58,653 nt of DNA from Cellulosimicrobium funkei (GTDB taxonomy: Bacteria; Actinomycetota; Actinomycetes; Actinomycetales; Cellulomonadaceae), in contig NZ_JNBQ01000023.1 in the NCBI RefSeq assembly GCF_001019615.1, positions 1 to 58,653 of the forward strand. The letters run 5' to 3'. Position numbers and translations under genes: made by a program. The notes under the pieces were generated by a model. That model had not been told where the DNA came from, did not search any database, and worked only from the letters and a program-made list of their open reading frames with translations. This document shows positions 33,024 to 41,537 of the stretch, one piece after another. Positions within the stretch are counted from its first letter, which is position 1; every line of letters starts with the position of its first letter.

Positions 33024-34738
33024 CAGAACTCTCCTCCGGGTCGGTCGCCGCGCAACCGCTCGGCGAGCAGCATGACGGTCGCGGTGAGCAGCGCGAGCAC
33101 GACGCTCGCCGCGAGCGCCATGCCGTAGTTCTCGGCCCCCGGGCGCCCGATGAGCCGGAAGATCACGACCGGCAGCGTGGCGCTGTCCGGACGGGCGAGG
33201 AACGACGTCGCGCCGAACTCTCCGAGCGAGACCGCGAACGCGAACCCGACGGCGAGGCCGAGCGAGCGGGCGGCGATCGGGCCGTCGACCGTGCGGAACA
33301 CGCGCCCGGGCGCGGCGCCGAGCGTCGCGGCGGCCTCGCGCAGGCGCGGGTCGATCGCGCGCAGCGTCGGCAGGACCGTCCGCACGACGAGCGGGATCGC
33401 GACGACCGCCTGTGCGATCGGCACGAGCAGGGCGGACGTGCGCAGGTCGACGTCGAGGCCGAGCGGCCGGTCGAGCGTGAGGAGGAAGCCGAAGCCGACC
33501 GTCACGGCGGAGACCCCGAGCGGGAGCATGAAGACGGAGTCGAGCACCGAGATCGCCCGCCGTCCGCTGCGCGACCGCGGGCGCCGCGACACCACGAGCG
33601 CGACGAGCCCGCCGATCACGACGGCGAGCACGGTCGCGAGCGCCGCCGTCCGCAGCGAGTTGCCCGCCGCCTCCCACACGGTGACGGACAGCGCGTTGCG
33701 CCCGCCCGTGGTGCCGAGGTTCGCGTAGTTGTCGAGCCCCCAGCCGACGCCCGGGACGCGGAACGAGCGCACGACGAGCGTGCCGAGCGGCAGCCCGACG
33801 AGCACGACGACCACGGCCGCGGTGAGCGCCGCGGGCGCGAGGTCGCCCGTCGGGCGGCCGTCGCGCCACAGGCGCAGCGGGTGCGCGGACGACGCGGAGG
33901 ACGACAGGTTCAGGGCGCGCTCGCGCCGGGCCCGCGTGCGGTTCGCGACCGTGAGCGCCGCCGCGACGACCACGAGCTGCACGACCGACAGCACCGCCGC
34001 GGTGCGCAGGTCGAGGAACTGCGTGGTCTGGATCCAGATCTCCGTCTCGATCGTCCCGTAGCGGATGCCGCCGAGCACGAGCACGACGCCGAACGCCGTC
34101 GCGCAGAACAGGAAGACGATCGACGCGGCGCTCGCGACGGCGGGCGTCAGCGCCGGGAGCGTCACGGTGCGGAACGCGCGCCACGGCGTCGCGCCGAGGG
34201 CGCGCGCCGCCTGCTCGGCGCGCGGGTCGAGGTGCTCCCAGAGCCCGCCGACCGTGCGCACCACGACCGAGTAGTTGAAGAACACGAGCGCGACGACGAT
34301 CGCGGCGAACGTCTCGTCGAGCCGCAGGAACCCGAGCGGGCCGCCCTGCACGAGGAGCGACCGGAACGCGACGCCGACGACGACGGTCGGGAGCACGAAC
34401 GGCACGGTGACGAGCGCGCGCACGACCCGCCGCCCGGGGAACCGGCACCGGTACAGCACGTAGGCGCCGGGCACGCCGAGCAGCAGCGAGAACGCCGTGC
34501 CGAGCACGGCCTGCCACAGCGTCAGCCCGAGGATGCGCCACGTCCGGGGCTGGGAGAAGACCTCCGCGAACCCGGACAGGTCCAGGCCGCCGTCGTCCCC
34601 GACGAACCCGCGCGCCACGAGCGTGATCACCGGCCACGCGAAGAACACCCCGAGGAACAGCAGCGGCACCGCCGCCGCGATCCCCCACAGCACCCCGCGG
34701 CCGACGCCACCCCGCCAGACCGCCCGGCCCCTCACCAC
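33023..34738 (-). CDS. thiP: Thiamine ABC transporter permease, two fused domains
   Basis: 571 residues with two ABC-permease domains fused end to end, each with an EAA loop (EQAARALGATPWRAFRTVTLPAL and LREAAATLGAAPGRVFRTVDGP) and about six helices, as in ThiP. The frame is open to a GTG at 34759, but GTG 34738 is preferred: a GAGG site lies seven bases upstream and the first hydrophobic segment follows shortly. That ribosome site and the upstream bases lie within the 21-bp CTCTACCTCG-type repeat, so the repeat contributes to translation initiation here. Coupled to thiQ. Confidence 0.88.
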   Translation of the reverse strand: MVRGRAVWRGGVGRGVLWGIAAAVPLLFLGVFFAWPVITLVARGFVGDDGGLDLSGFAEVFSQPRTWRILGLTLWQAVLGTAFSLLLGVPGAYVLYRCRFPGRRVVRALVTVPFVLPTVVVGVAFRSLLVQGGPLGFLRLDETFAAIVVALVFFNYSVVVRTVGGLWEHLDPRAEQAARALGATPWRAFRTVTLPALTPAVASAASIVFLFCATAFGVVLVLGGIRYGTIETEIWIQTTQFLDLRTAAVLSVVQLVVVAAALTVANRTRARRERALNLSSSASSAHPLRLWRDGRPTGDLAPAALTAAVVVVLVGLPLGTLVVRSFRVPGVGWGLDNYANLGTTGGRNALSVTVWEAAGNSLRTAALATVLAVVIGGLVALVVSRRPRSRSGRRAISVLDSVFMLPLGVSAVTVGFGFLLTLDRPLGLDVDLRTSALLVPIAQAVVAIPLVVRTVLPTLRAIDPRLREAAATLGAAPGRVFRTVDGPIAARSLGLAVGFAFAVSLGEFGATSFLARPDSATLPVVIFRLIGRPGAENYGMALAASVVLALLTATVMLLAERLRGDRPGGEF

Positions 34739-34740
34739 GG

Positions 34741-34790
34741 CTCGACCTCGCGCGACCACGGCTCTACCTCGCGAGGGAGAGCCGTGGTCG
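34741..34790. repeat. 21-bp repeat pair with a near-perfect hairpin between thiB and thiP
   Basis: Units at 34741-34761 (CTCGACCTCG variant) and 34762-34782. 34753-34790 folds into two 19-bp arms with one mismatch and almost no loop. It sits in the 67-bp gap between thiB and thiP and could reduce transcription of the permease and ATPase relative to the binding protein, as intra-operon hairpins often do. Confidence 0.8.
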
Positions 34791-34805
34791 CTCGGGGACC
34801 GGGCG

Positions 34806-35897
34806 TCAGTCGACGACCGTCGCCGTCCATGCCTTGATCCACTCGTCGCGGTGCGCCGACACGTCCTCGGGCGCGACCTCGAAGGGCTCGGCGGCGAGCG
34901 GGGCGAACTCGGCCCAGCCGTCGGGGAGCGCGACGGAGTCGTCCGCGGGGTACATGTACATCTGCCCCGGCACGTCGGCCTGGAACGCCTCGCTCACGAG
35001 GAAGTCGACGAGCTGCTGCGCGCCCTCGGGGTTCTTCGCGTTCGCGAGCACGCCCGCGTACTCGACCTGGCGGAAGCACGTGTCGAGCAGCGCGCCGGTC
35101 GTGGACGCGGAGCCGTCCTCGGTGAGCGTGAACGCGGGCGACGTCGAGTACGACAGCACGAGCGGGCGCGGCCCGGCGCCCTCGGAGCCGGAGAAGTCGA
35201 CGTAGTAGGCGTCCGACCACCCGTCGACGACCTTCACGCCGTTGGCACGGAGCTCCGCCCAGTAGTCCTCCCAGCCGTCCTCGCCGAACGCGCCGACGGT
35301 CGCGAGGAGGAACGCGAGACCGGGCGACGACGTCGCCGGGTTGGTCACGACGAGCAGGTCCTCGTACTCCGGCTTCGCGAGGTCCTCGAGCGAGACGGGC
35401 TCCGGGATCCCGGCGTCGGCGAACCACGCGTGGTCGACGTTGACGCAGACGTCGCCGAGGTCGACCGCCGTGAGCTCGTCGCCGTCGCCGACGGCGTACG
35501 GGGCCGCCGAGTCGGACAGGCCCTCCGGCGTGTAGGGCGCGAGCACGCCCTCGTCGATCGCGCGGGACGCGAACGTGTTGTCGATCCCGAACACGACGTC
35601 GCCCAGCGGCGAGTCCTTCGTGAGGACCAGCTGGTTGACGAGCGCGCCGCCGTCGCCGGGGGCGACCTGCTCGACGGTGAGCCCGCTCTCCTCCTCGAAC
35701 GCGGCGAGCACCTCGTCGCTCACGGCGAAGGAGTCGTGGGTCACGAGGGTGACGGTCCCGCCCGTGCCCGACGACGCGTCGTCGCCTCCCGCGGTGTCGC
35801 CGCCGCCGCACGCGGCGAGGGCGAGGAGGGCGAGGGTCGTCCCCGCGCCGGTGACGAGGGACCGGGCCCGGCGGGTGCGGGCGGTCGTGCGCTGCAT
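34806..35897 (-). CDS. thiB: Thiamine ABC transporter substrate-binding lipoprotein
   Basis: 363 residues. A lipoprotein signal with lipobox LALAAC near residue 30 anchors it to the outer face of the membrane; GTVTLVTHDSF starts the mature binding domain. Later blocks GDVVFGIDNTFASRAIDEGVL, LGDVCVNVDHAWF and SPGLAFLLATV match thiamine-binding proteins of the ThiB/TbpA family. The ATG at 35897 has GGGAGG six bases upstream. Directly upstream is a TPP riboswitch, which supports thiamine or a thiamine precursor as substrate. Confidence 0.93.
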   Translation of the reverse strand: MQRTTARTRRARSLVTGAGTTLALLALAACGGGDTAGGDDASSGTGGTVTLVTHDSFAVSDEVLAAFEEESGLTVEQVAPGDGGALVNQLVLTKDSPLGDVVFGIDNTFASRAIDEGVLAPYTPEGLSDSAAPYAVGDGDELTAVDLGDVCVNVDHAWFADAGIPEPVSLEDLAKPEYEDLLVVTNPATSSPGLAFLLATVGAFGEDGWEDYWAELRANGVKVVDGWSDAYYVDFSGSEGAGPRPLVLSYSTSPAFTLTEDGSASTTGALLDTCFRQVEYAGVLANAKNPEGAQQLVDFLVSEAFQADVPGQMYMYPADDSVALPDGWAEFAPLAAEPFEVAPEDVSAHRDEWIKAWTATVVD

Positions 35898-35901
35898 GTG
35901 T

Positions 35902-35923
35902 CCTCCCAGGACGTTCAGGAGGG
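35902..35923 (-). promoter_or_regulatory. Ribosome-site sequestering hairpin before thiB
   Basis: On the minus strand CCCTCC pairs with GGGAGG, the ribosome site of thiB, across a 10-base loop. It lies between the TPP aptamer and the ATG and suggests control of translation initiation rather than of termination. Confidence 0.55.
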
Positions 35924-35989
35924 GTCCACCGACCCGCACGGCCCGTGCTCGCGCGAGCGCGGGAGACCGCACGAGCAGGTGATCGAGAT

Positions 35990-36082
35990 TCCCGACTTCC
36001 TCCACCGGTGCTAACCGGATCAGGTTCGAGGGTCTGCGGTGGTCCGCACTCTCAGCTCCTCCAGGAGCTCCCCTGTCGTTCA
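35990..36082 (-). ncRNA. TPP riboswitch (THI element)
   Basis: Read on the minus strand the aptamer holds the conserved ACAGGGGAGC start, CTGAGAGTG (plus positions 36047-36055), ACCCTCGAACCTGATCCGG and TTAGCACCGG ending GGAGGAAG. These are the P2-P4 and thi-box elements that bind thiamine pyrophosphate. It controls the thiB-thiP-thiQ operon, switching it off when TPP is high. Confidence 0.96.
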
Positions 36083-36261
36083 CGTCGAGCCTACACCGGG
36101 CCGCCCCTCGGGAATCCCCCTGAGAGAACCCTGAGAGCGGCCCCGCGGCGACCGGGGGAAGGGTCCGGGCCGGTCCCCGATGCCCGGGGGCGCGCCCCCG
36201 CGGGAGGGTCGTGACGACCGGCCCGGGATCCCCGGCCGACGACGCAGGAGGAGAAGGACCG
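36083..36261. other. Divergent promoter region, thi operon / ABC exporter
   Basis: This part of the 364-bp gap 35898-36261 holds no reading frame with support. It contains the CTGAGAG direct repeat listed next and would hold the promoters of both the riboswitch RNA and the exporter operon. No clear -35/-10 pair was found. Confidence 0.5.
36120..36137 (+). promoter_or_regulatory. CTGAGAG direct repeat, candidate OmpR-type regulator site
   Basis: CTGAGAG at 36120-36126 and again at 36131-36137, an 11-base start-to-start spacing (one helical turn) as used by OmpR/PhoB-type response regulators. It lies about 125 bp upstream of the exporter ATPase start. Confidence 0.45.
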
Positions 36262-37143
36262 ATGAGCAGCAGACCTGGGACGACGGGTGCGACGACGACC
36301 GTCGCCGCGTCCGCGGAGCACGCCACGGGAGCCGCAGGAGCCTCGGGAACCACGCCGGAGCGTCCCGTGATCGCGACCGCGCGGGGCCTCGTGAAGACCT
36401 ACGGGCGCGGCGAGGCCGCGGTCCGCGCCCTGGACGGCGTCGACGTCGACCTCGAGCGGGGACGCCTGACCGCGATCATGGGCCCGTCCGGGTCGGGCAA
36501 GTCGACCCTCATGCACTGCCTCGCCGGACTGGACTCGCCTACGGCGGGGACCGTCGTCGTGGACGGCGAGACCGTCTCGGCGATGAGCGAGCGGCACCTG
36601 ACGCGGCTGCGGCGCACGCGCATCGGCTTCGTCTTCCAGTCGTTCAACCTCGTCCCGACGCTCACCGCGGAGGAGAACATCGTGCTGCCGCTCGCGATCG
36701 CGCGGCGGCCCGTGGACCGGGAGTGGTTCGAGCGCGTGGTCGACGCCGTCGGGCTGCGCCCGCGGCTCGGGCACCGCCCGGCGGAGCTCTCGGGCGGGCA
36801 GCAGCAGCGCGTCGCGTGCGCGCGGGCGCTCGTGTCCCGGCCGGCCGTCGTGTTCGCGGACGAGCCGACGGGCAACCTCGACTCGCGCGCCGCCGCGGAG
36901 GTGCTCGGCTTCCTGCGCGCCTCGGTGGACGACCTCGGCCAGTCCGTCGCCATGGTCACGCACGACCCGACGGCGGCGTCGTACGCGCACCGCGTCCTGT
37001 TCCTCGCCGACGGCCGCCTCATGACCGAGCTGCGCGACCCCACGCCGCAGGCCGTCCTCGACACGCTCGGTGCTCTCACACCCGCGGCGCCCGCGGGCGC
37101 GCACGCCGCCCCGGCCGTGCCCGCACCGGCGGCCGTCCGATGA
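36262..37143 (+). CDS. MacB/LolD-type ABC transporter ATP-binding protein
   Basis: 293 residues. ABC ATPase from about residue 36 with Walker A GPSGSGKST, signature LSGGQQQRVACARAL and Walker B VVFADEPTGNLDS, the LolD/MacB pattern. Residues 1-35 are a low-complexity Thr/Ala/Gly extension, and the last 25 residues are an Ala-Pro-rich tail. The ATG at 36262 follows a strong AGGAGGAGAAGG site. Coupled by a four-base overlap to the FtsX-like permease. Such pairs act as mechanotransmission machines or export peptides and lipids; substrate unknown. Confidence 0.92.
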   Translation: MSSRPGTTGATTTVAASAEHATGAAGASGTTPERPVIATARGLVKTYGRGEAAVRALDGVDVDLERGRLTAIMGPSGSGKSTLMHCLAGLDSPTAGTVVVDGETVSAMSERHLTRLRRTRIGFVFQSFNLVPTLTAEENIVLPLAIARRPVDREWFERVVDAVGLRPRLGHRPAELSGGQQQRVACARALVSRPAVVFADEPTGNLDSRAAAEVLGFLRASVDDLGQSVAMVTHDPTAASYAHRVLFLADGRLMTELRDPTPQAVLDTLGALTPAAPAGAHAAPAVPAPAAVR

Positions 37144-39677
37144 TGGGCCGGATCGCGCTGCGCGGCGTGCGCGCGCACGGCGCGCAGCTCGTGCTGTCCG
37201 TCCTTGCGGTGACGATCGGCGTCGCGTTCGTCACCGGCACGTTCGCGCTGCGCGCGATGCTCGCGTCGACGTTCGACGGCATCGTCGCGTCGTCGATCCA
37301 GGCCGACGCGTACGTGCGCGGCGGGACCGCCGCCGGGTCCGCGCTCGAGTCGTCGTCCGCGCAGCTCGGCGGGGCCCGCAGCCTCGTCCCGGCGGACCTG
37401 GCCGGCACGCTCGACGCGCGCGACGACGTCGACCTCGCGCTCGCGGAGGTGAGCGGCCCGGCCGTCCTCGTGGGCGCCGACGGCACCGCCGTGCTCAGCA
37501 CGCAGGCGCCGAGCATGGCCGTCGGCTACGACCCCCGCGACCCCGGGCCGCGCGTCGTGGAGGGCCGCGCACCGGAGGGCGCCGACGAGGTCGCGCTCGA
37601 GTCCGCGACGCTCGAGGCGTCGGGGCTCGCCGTGGGCGACACGACCGACGTCGTGCTCGGCGACGAGGTGCGGCCCGTGCGGGTCGTCGGCGAGCTCTCG
37701 CTGTCCGCGCCCATGGCGGGCGCGACCATCGTCCTGCTCGACGCCGAGACGGCCGCCGCCACGTACGCGCCGGACGGCGTCGTGCCGTCGATCGCCCTGT
37801 ACGCCGCCGACGGCGTCTCCCCCGAGGCGCTGCGCGACGCCGTGGCGACGGCGCTCCCCGACGGTGCCGAGGCCGTGACGGGTGGCGACCTGCGCGACGA
37901 GACGAGCAGCGCCATCGCCGACCAGCTCGGCTTCGTCTCGACGTTCCTGCTCGTGTTCGCCGCGCTCGCCCTGTTCGTCGGCACGTTCATCATCACCAAC
38001 ACGTTCGCGATGCACGTGCGCCGCCGCACACGCGAGCTCGCGCTGCTGCGCGCCGTCGGGGCGTCGCCGGCCCAGGTGTTCGCGTCCGTGCTGGGGCAGG
38101 CCGCGGTCGTGGGGGTCGTCGGTGCGGTGCTGGGCGTCGCCGCCGGGTTCGGGCTCGCCGAGCTCGCCCGGGCCGGGCTCGGCGCGGTGGGCATGGAGCT
38201 CGCCGGGTCGCTGCCCGTGACGACCGCCGGGATCGTGGTCCCCCTCGTCGTCGGGGTCGTGGTGTCCGTCGTCGCGGCGGCCCTGCCCGCGCGGCACGCG
38301 GCGCTCGTCCGGCCCGTCGAGGCCATGCGGGCCGACGTCGTGCGTCCCGCCGGTCCAGGGGTCGCCCGGGTGGTCACGGGGACGCTGACCCTGCTCGCCG
38401 GCACCGGGCTCGTGGTGGGCGCTGCGGCGGTCGGCAGCGGCGGGGCGCCGCTCCTCGGCCTCGGCGCGGTCGGGGTGATCGCGGGCGTGCTGCTGCTCTC
38501 CCCGCTCGCGGTCGGCCCCGTGCTGGGCGTCCTCGCCGCGCCGTTCGTCGCGCTGGTCCGGCCCCTCGGCGGCCTCGCGCGCGGCAACGTCACGCGCCAG
38601 CCGCGGCGCGCGGCCGCGACCGCGGGTGCGCTCGTCGTCGGCATGGCGCTCGTGTCGACGACGTCGGTCCTCGCGCTCTCGGCACGCGAGTCCGTGACCG
38701 GCATCGTCGACGAGGAGACGGCCGCGGACCTCGTCGTCCGGTCCGCGACCCCGTACCTCCCGGAGGGCGTCGCGGCCGACGTCCGCGCCGTGCCCGGCGT
38801 CGCGTCCGCCGACCTCACGACGTACGGGCAGGTCGCCGTCGACGACGAGCCACAGCTCGTCGTCGGGTTCCCCGCCGAGGGCTTCGGCCGCTCGGTCCGC
38901 ACGACGGCGGTCGAGGGCGACCTCGGCGCGTACGCCCGCGGGGAGGCGGCCGTCATGGAGGACGCGCTCGACGAGCACGGCTGGGCGCTCGGCGACGTCG
39001 TGACGATCGTCGACCCCACCCGGCCCGACCTCCCGACGCAGGACGTCCGCATCGGCGCGGTGATCGACTCCCACGCGTTCTCCGTCGACATGCTCCTGCC
39101 GCCGGACGTCGCCTCCGCCGTCGGCGCGACGACACCCGAGATGCTGTTCCTCGACATCGAACCGGGCGCCGACCTCGCAGCCGTGCGGAGCGCCGTGACA
39201 GACGCCGTCGCGCCCTACGTCGTCGCGAGCGTGCTCGACGCCGACGAGTTCGCCGGGGAGGTCGCGTCGCAGGTCGAGTCGATCCTCGCGATCGTCTACG
39301 CGCTGCTCGGACTGTCCGTGCTCGTCGCCGTCCTCGGGATCGTCAACACGCTGGCCCTGTCGGTCGTCGAACGGACGCGCGAGATCGGGCTCCTTCGCGC
39401 CGTCGGGCTGGGGCGTGCCCAGCTCGCCACGACGATCGCCATCGAGTCGGTGCTCGTCGCGGTGTTCGGGACGGCGGTCGGGCTGGTCGTGGGGACGGGC
39501 CTGGCCGCTGCGCTCCCGTCCGTCCTCGCGGACGAGGGCTTCACGACCCTCGCGGTGCCCTGGGCCCAGCTCGGCGCGATGCTCGCGCTCGCCGCCGTCG
39601 TCGGGGTCGTCGCGGCGGCCTGGCCCGCGACGCGCGCGGCCCGGCTGCGCGTGCTCGACGCGGTGAGCCAGGAGTGA
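37140..39677 (+). CDS. MacB/FtsX-like ABC transporter permease
   Basis: 845 residues. Two FtsX domains: an N-terminal helix (about 13-35) and large extracellular domain, three helices at about 268-405, a short fourth group at about 415-490, then a second extracellular domain and three C-terminal helices at about 715-835. RRRTRELALLRAVGASPAQVF and VERTREIGLLRAVGLGRAQLA are the two cytoplasmic coupling motifs. The ATG at 37140 overlaps the ATPase stop; a second ATG follows immediately. A hairpin terminator lies just after it. Confidence 0.92.
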   Translation: MMGRIALRGVRAHGAQLVLSVLAVTIGVAFVTGTFALRAMLASTFDGIVASSIQADAYVRGGTAAGSALESSSAQLGGARSLVPADLAGTLDARDDVDLALAEVSGPAVLVGADGTAVLSTQAPSMAVGYDPRDPGPRVVEGRAPEGADEVALESATLEASGLAVGDTTDVVLGDEVRPVRVVGELSLSAPMAGATIVLLDAETAAATYAPDGVVPSIALYAADGVSPEALRDAVATALPDGAEAVTGGDLRDETSSAIADQLGFVSTFLLVFAALALFVGTFIITNTFAMHVRRRTRELALLRAVGASPAQVFASVLGQAAVVGVVGAVLGVAAGFGLAELARAGLGAVGMELAGSLPVTTAGIVVPLVVGVVVSVVAAALPARHAALVRPVEAMRADVVRPAGPGVARVVTGTLTLLAGTGLVVGAAAVGSGGAPLLGLGAVGVIAGVLLLSPLAVGPVLGVLAAPFVALVRPLGGLARGNVTRQPRRAAATAGALVVGMALVSTTSVLALSARESVTGIVDEETAADLVVRSATPYLPEGVAADVRAVPGVASADLTTYGQVAVDDEPQLVVGFPAEGFGRSVRTTAVEGDLGAYARGEAAVMEDALDEHGWALGDVVTIVDPTRPDLPTQDVRIGAVIDSHAFSVDMLLPPDVASAVGATTPEMLFLDIEPGADLAAVRSAVTDAVAPYVVASVLDADEFAGEVASQVESILAIVYALLGLSVLVAVLGIVNTLALSVVERTREIGLLRAVGLGRAQLATTIAIESVLVAVFGTAVGLVVGTGLAAALPSVLADEGFTTLAVPWAQLGAMLALAAVVGVVAAAWPATRAARLRVLDAVSQE

Positions 39678-39682
39678 CGGAT

Positions 39683-39720
39683 CCCCTCGCCCGCCCGATG
39701 CGCGCCGGGCGGGCGAGGGG
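39683..39720 (+). terminator. Hairpin terminator after the exporter operon
   Basis: 15-bp perfect arms CCCCTCGCCCGCCCG / CGGGCGGGCGAGGGG with an eight-base loop, five bases after the permease stop. Confidence 0.85.
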
Positions 39721-39787
39721 TCGTCGGTTCGCACTACGGTGGGAGCACGCCCGCGCCGACCGGCGCCCCGACTCACGGAGGACCCTC

Positions 39788-40066
39788 GTGGCCGACACGA
39801 ACGAGACCGAGCAGACCCTGGCCCTGAAGGTCGGGACCGTCGCCCTCACCTTCGCCGCGGGCTGGGCCGCGCAGAAGCTCGTCACGTTCGTCTGGGCGAA
39901 GGTCACCGGCCACGACGCCCCGAAGGACCTCGACGACGACGAGGTCGGCATCGTCTCCGCCGTCACGTTCGCCGCCGTCGCCGCCGGCGTCGGCGTCCTC
40001 GCGCGCCGGTTCGCCGGCAAGGAGGCCAAGCGGTTCGTCTCCCGCCTCGCGTCGCGCGCGTCGTAG
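39788..40066 (+). CDS. DUF4235-family membrane protein (second copy)
   Basis: 92 residues. KVGTVALTFAAGWAAQKLVTFVWAKVTGHDAP and VTFAAVAAGVGVLARRF form the two helices of DUF4235; the acidic loop DDDEVGIVSA lies between. Distantly related to 31489-31812. The GTG start at 39788 has a GGAGG site at 39777-39781. A TACGGT box near 39736 could be its -10. Function unknown. Followed by an imperfect hairpin. Confidence 0.8.
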   Translation: MADTNETEQTLALKVGTVALTFAAGWAAQKLVTFVWAKVTGHDAPKDLDDDEVGIVSAVTFAAVAAGVGVLARRFAGKEAKRFVSRLASRAS

Positions 40067-40078
40067 CCCACCGCTCGA

Positions 40079-40131
40079 GCCCGGGTCGTTCCTCACGATC
40101 GTCACGACGAGGGGGGAACGACCCCGGGTTC
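40079..40131 (+). terminator. Hairpin after the DUF4235 gene
   Basis: CCCGGGTCGTTCC pairs with GGAACGACCCCGGG (one bulged C), enclosing a loop with a small CACGATCGT element. Confidence 0.55.
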
Positions 40132-40157
40132 GGGAGCGCACCGGTACCCTGGCGCGC

Positions 40158-41537
40158 GTGACGGCCCCACCGGCGACCCCTGAGAGCCCAGAGAGCGCGA
40201 CGACGGTCCCCCAGGACCCGGTCCTGCGCTCGGGCGTGCGCGTCCTCGCCGACGCGGGCCGCCTGCTGGCCCGGCACTGGCCCGCGCTCGTCGCGATCGC
40301 CGTCCTCGCCGAGGTCGTCCACGAGCTCGCGCTGCGGGCCGCGCTCGCCGTCGCGCCGTCGTCCGGGGTGCTCGGCCTGCTCGTGCTGTGCTTCTCGCCG
40401 CTCGCGACCGTCGTCGGCATCGTGGTCATGCTGCACGTCCTGCGCCGCGAGCCGCGCACCGAGCGCGACCGGCTCGAGGTCCGGGCGCTGCTCGGCTCGA
40501 TCGCGTCGGTCCTGGTCCCCTACCTCGTCATCTACGAGTTCTACGGCGGCCTGTCGTCCGACTGGCAGTCCTACATCGACTCCGCGGCGCTCGACCACGC
40601 GTTCGCGGCCGGTTCCGGGATCGAGACGGCGAGCCCGATCCCCGAGGGCTTCGGGCTCACCGTCGTGCTCGTCGTCGCGGGCGCGCTGCTCGCCCGGACG
40701 CTGCTCGAGCGCCTCGCCAAGCGCGTCGACCGCGGCGTCTCCGCGGCAGGCGGGGACACGCGGCGCAGCGCGCGCTCCGCCGCCGTCCGCATCGCGGCGG
40801 GGTACTGCGAGGTCGTGTGGATCGTCGTCGGCGCGTTCACCGTCACCGCCGTCGTCGGGCGGGTGCGCGAGTGGTGGACGTCGCGCGTGGTCGTCGTCGA
40901 GACCACCACGTGGTGGGACGGCGTCGTCGCGCGCGTCGACGTGCTCAAGCCGCTCGTCGACGCCCTGGGCCCGACGACGTCCCTCCTCCTCGCCGGCGTC
41001 GTCACCGGCCTCGTCGTGCCGCTCGCCTGGCTCACCCTCGGCACCATCGTCTACGGCGTCGAGGCGATCGACGTCGTCGACCCGGCGCACGCGACGCCGG
41101 GCGGCGCCGAGCCCGCGGGCCGTGCGACGCGCGTCGTCGACCGGTTCAACCGGACGCTCGGCGAGAGCGGCGCGCGCAAGGCGTGGGAGCTCATGCTGGA
41201 CCCCGGCCGACGGTTCGGCGGCCTCGTGGGCGCCCTCGGCATGCTGTGGCGCAGCCGCTGGAGCGCCGTGCTGCTCTTCTGCGTCGCTTTCGCCCTCCTG
41301 ACGCTCGGCGAGCAGGTCGTCTACACGGCAGCCCAGGCCATCGTCGGCCAGCCCGGGATCGTCGCCTGGCGCGCGCTGGTCGGCCCGCTCGAGATCGTCG
41401 CGACGGTGGTCGTGCAGGTGCTCACGACCGTGCTCCTCGCCGCCGCCGCGGACGCGCTCCTCGCGAGCCTCGGCCTGCCGTCGGCGCTGCGCACCCGGCG
41501 CCGTCAGGCCACGTCGGGGACAGGCAGCGACCAGTAG
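40158..41537 (+). CDS. Polytopic membrane protein of unknown function
   Basis: 459 residues with about eight hydrophobic helices (for example near 40-60, 70-95, 112-130, 172-190, 218-235, 275-305, 370-390 and 405-440), separated by charged cytoplasmic loops. No catalytic motif was recognised. FNRTLGESGARKAWELMLDPGRRFGGLVG may be a conserved amphipathic block. The GTG start at 40158 is seven bases after a TACCCT -10 (40145-40150), suggesting a leaderless mRNA. Its 3' end overlaps the convergent gene by 34 bp. Confidence 0.7.
   Translation: MTAPPATPESPESATTVPQDPVLRSGVRVLADAGRLLARHWPALVAIAVLAEVVHELALRAALAVAPSSGVLGLLVLCFSPLATVVGIVVMLHVLRREPRTERDRLEVRALLGSIASVLVPYLVIYEFYGGLSSDWQSYIDSAALDHAFAAGSGIETASPIPEGFGLTVVLVVAGALLARTLLERLAKRVDRGVSAAGGDTRRSARSAAVRIAAGYCEVVWIVVGAFTVTAVVGRVREWWTSRVVVVETTTWWDGVVARVDVLKPLVDALGPTTSLLLAGVVTGLVVPLAWLTLGTIVYGVEAIDVVDPAHATPGGAEPAGRATRVVDRFNRTLGESGARKAWELMLDPGRRFGGLVGALGMLWRSRWSAVLLFCVAFALLTLGEQVVYTAAQAIVGQPGIVAWRALVGPLEIVATVVVQVLTTVLLAAAADALLASLGLPSALRTRRRQATSGTGSDQ

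Noticed and set aside
34739-34759. GTG 34759 as the thiP start
   Set aside because: The extra residues are encoded by repeat DNA and the better ribosome spacing is for 34738.
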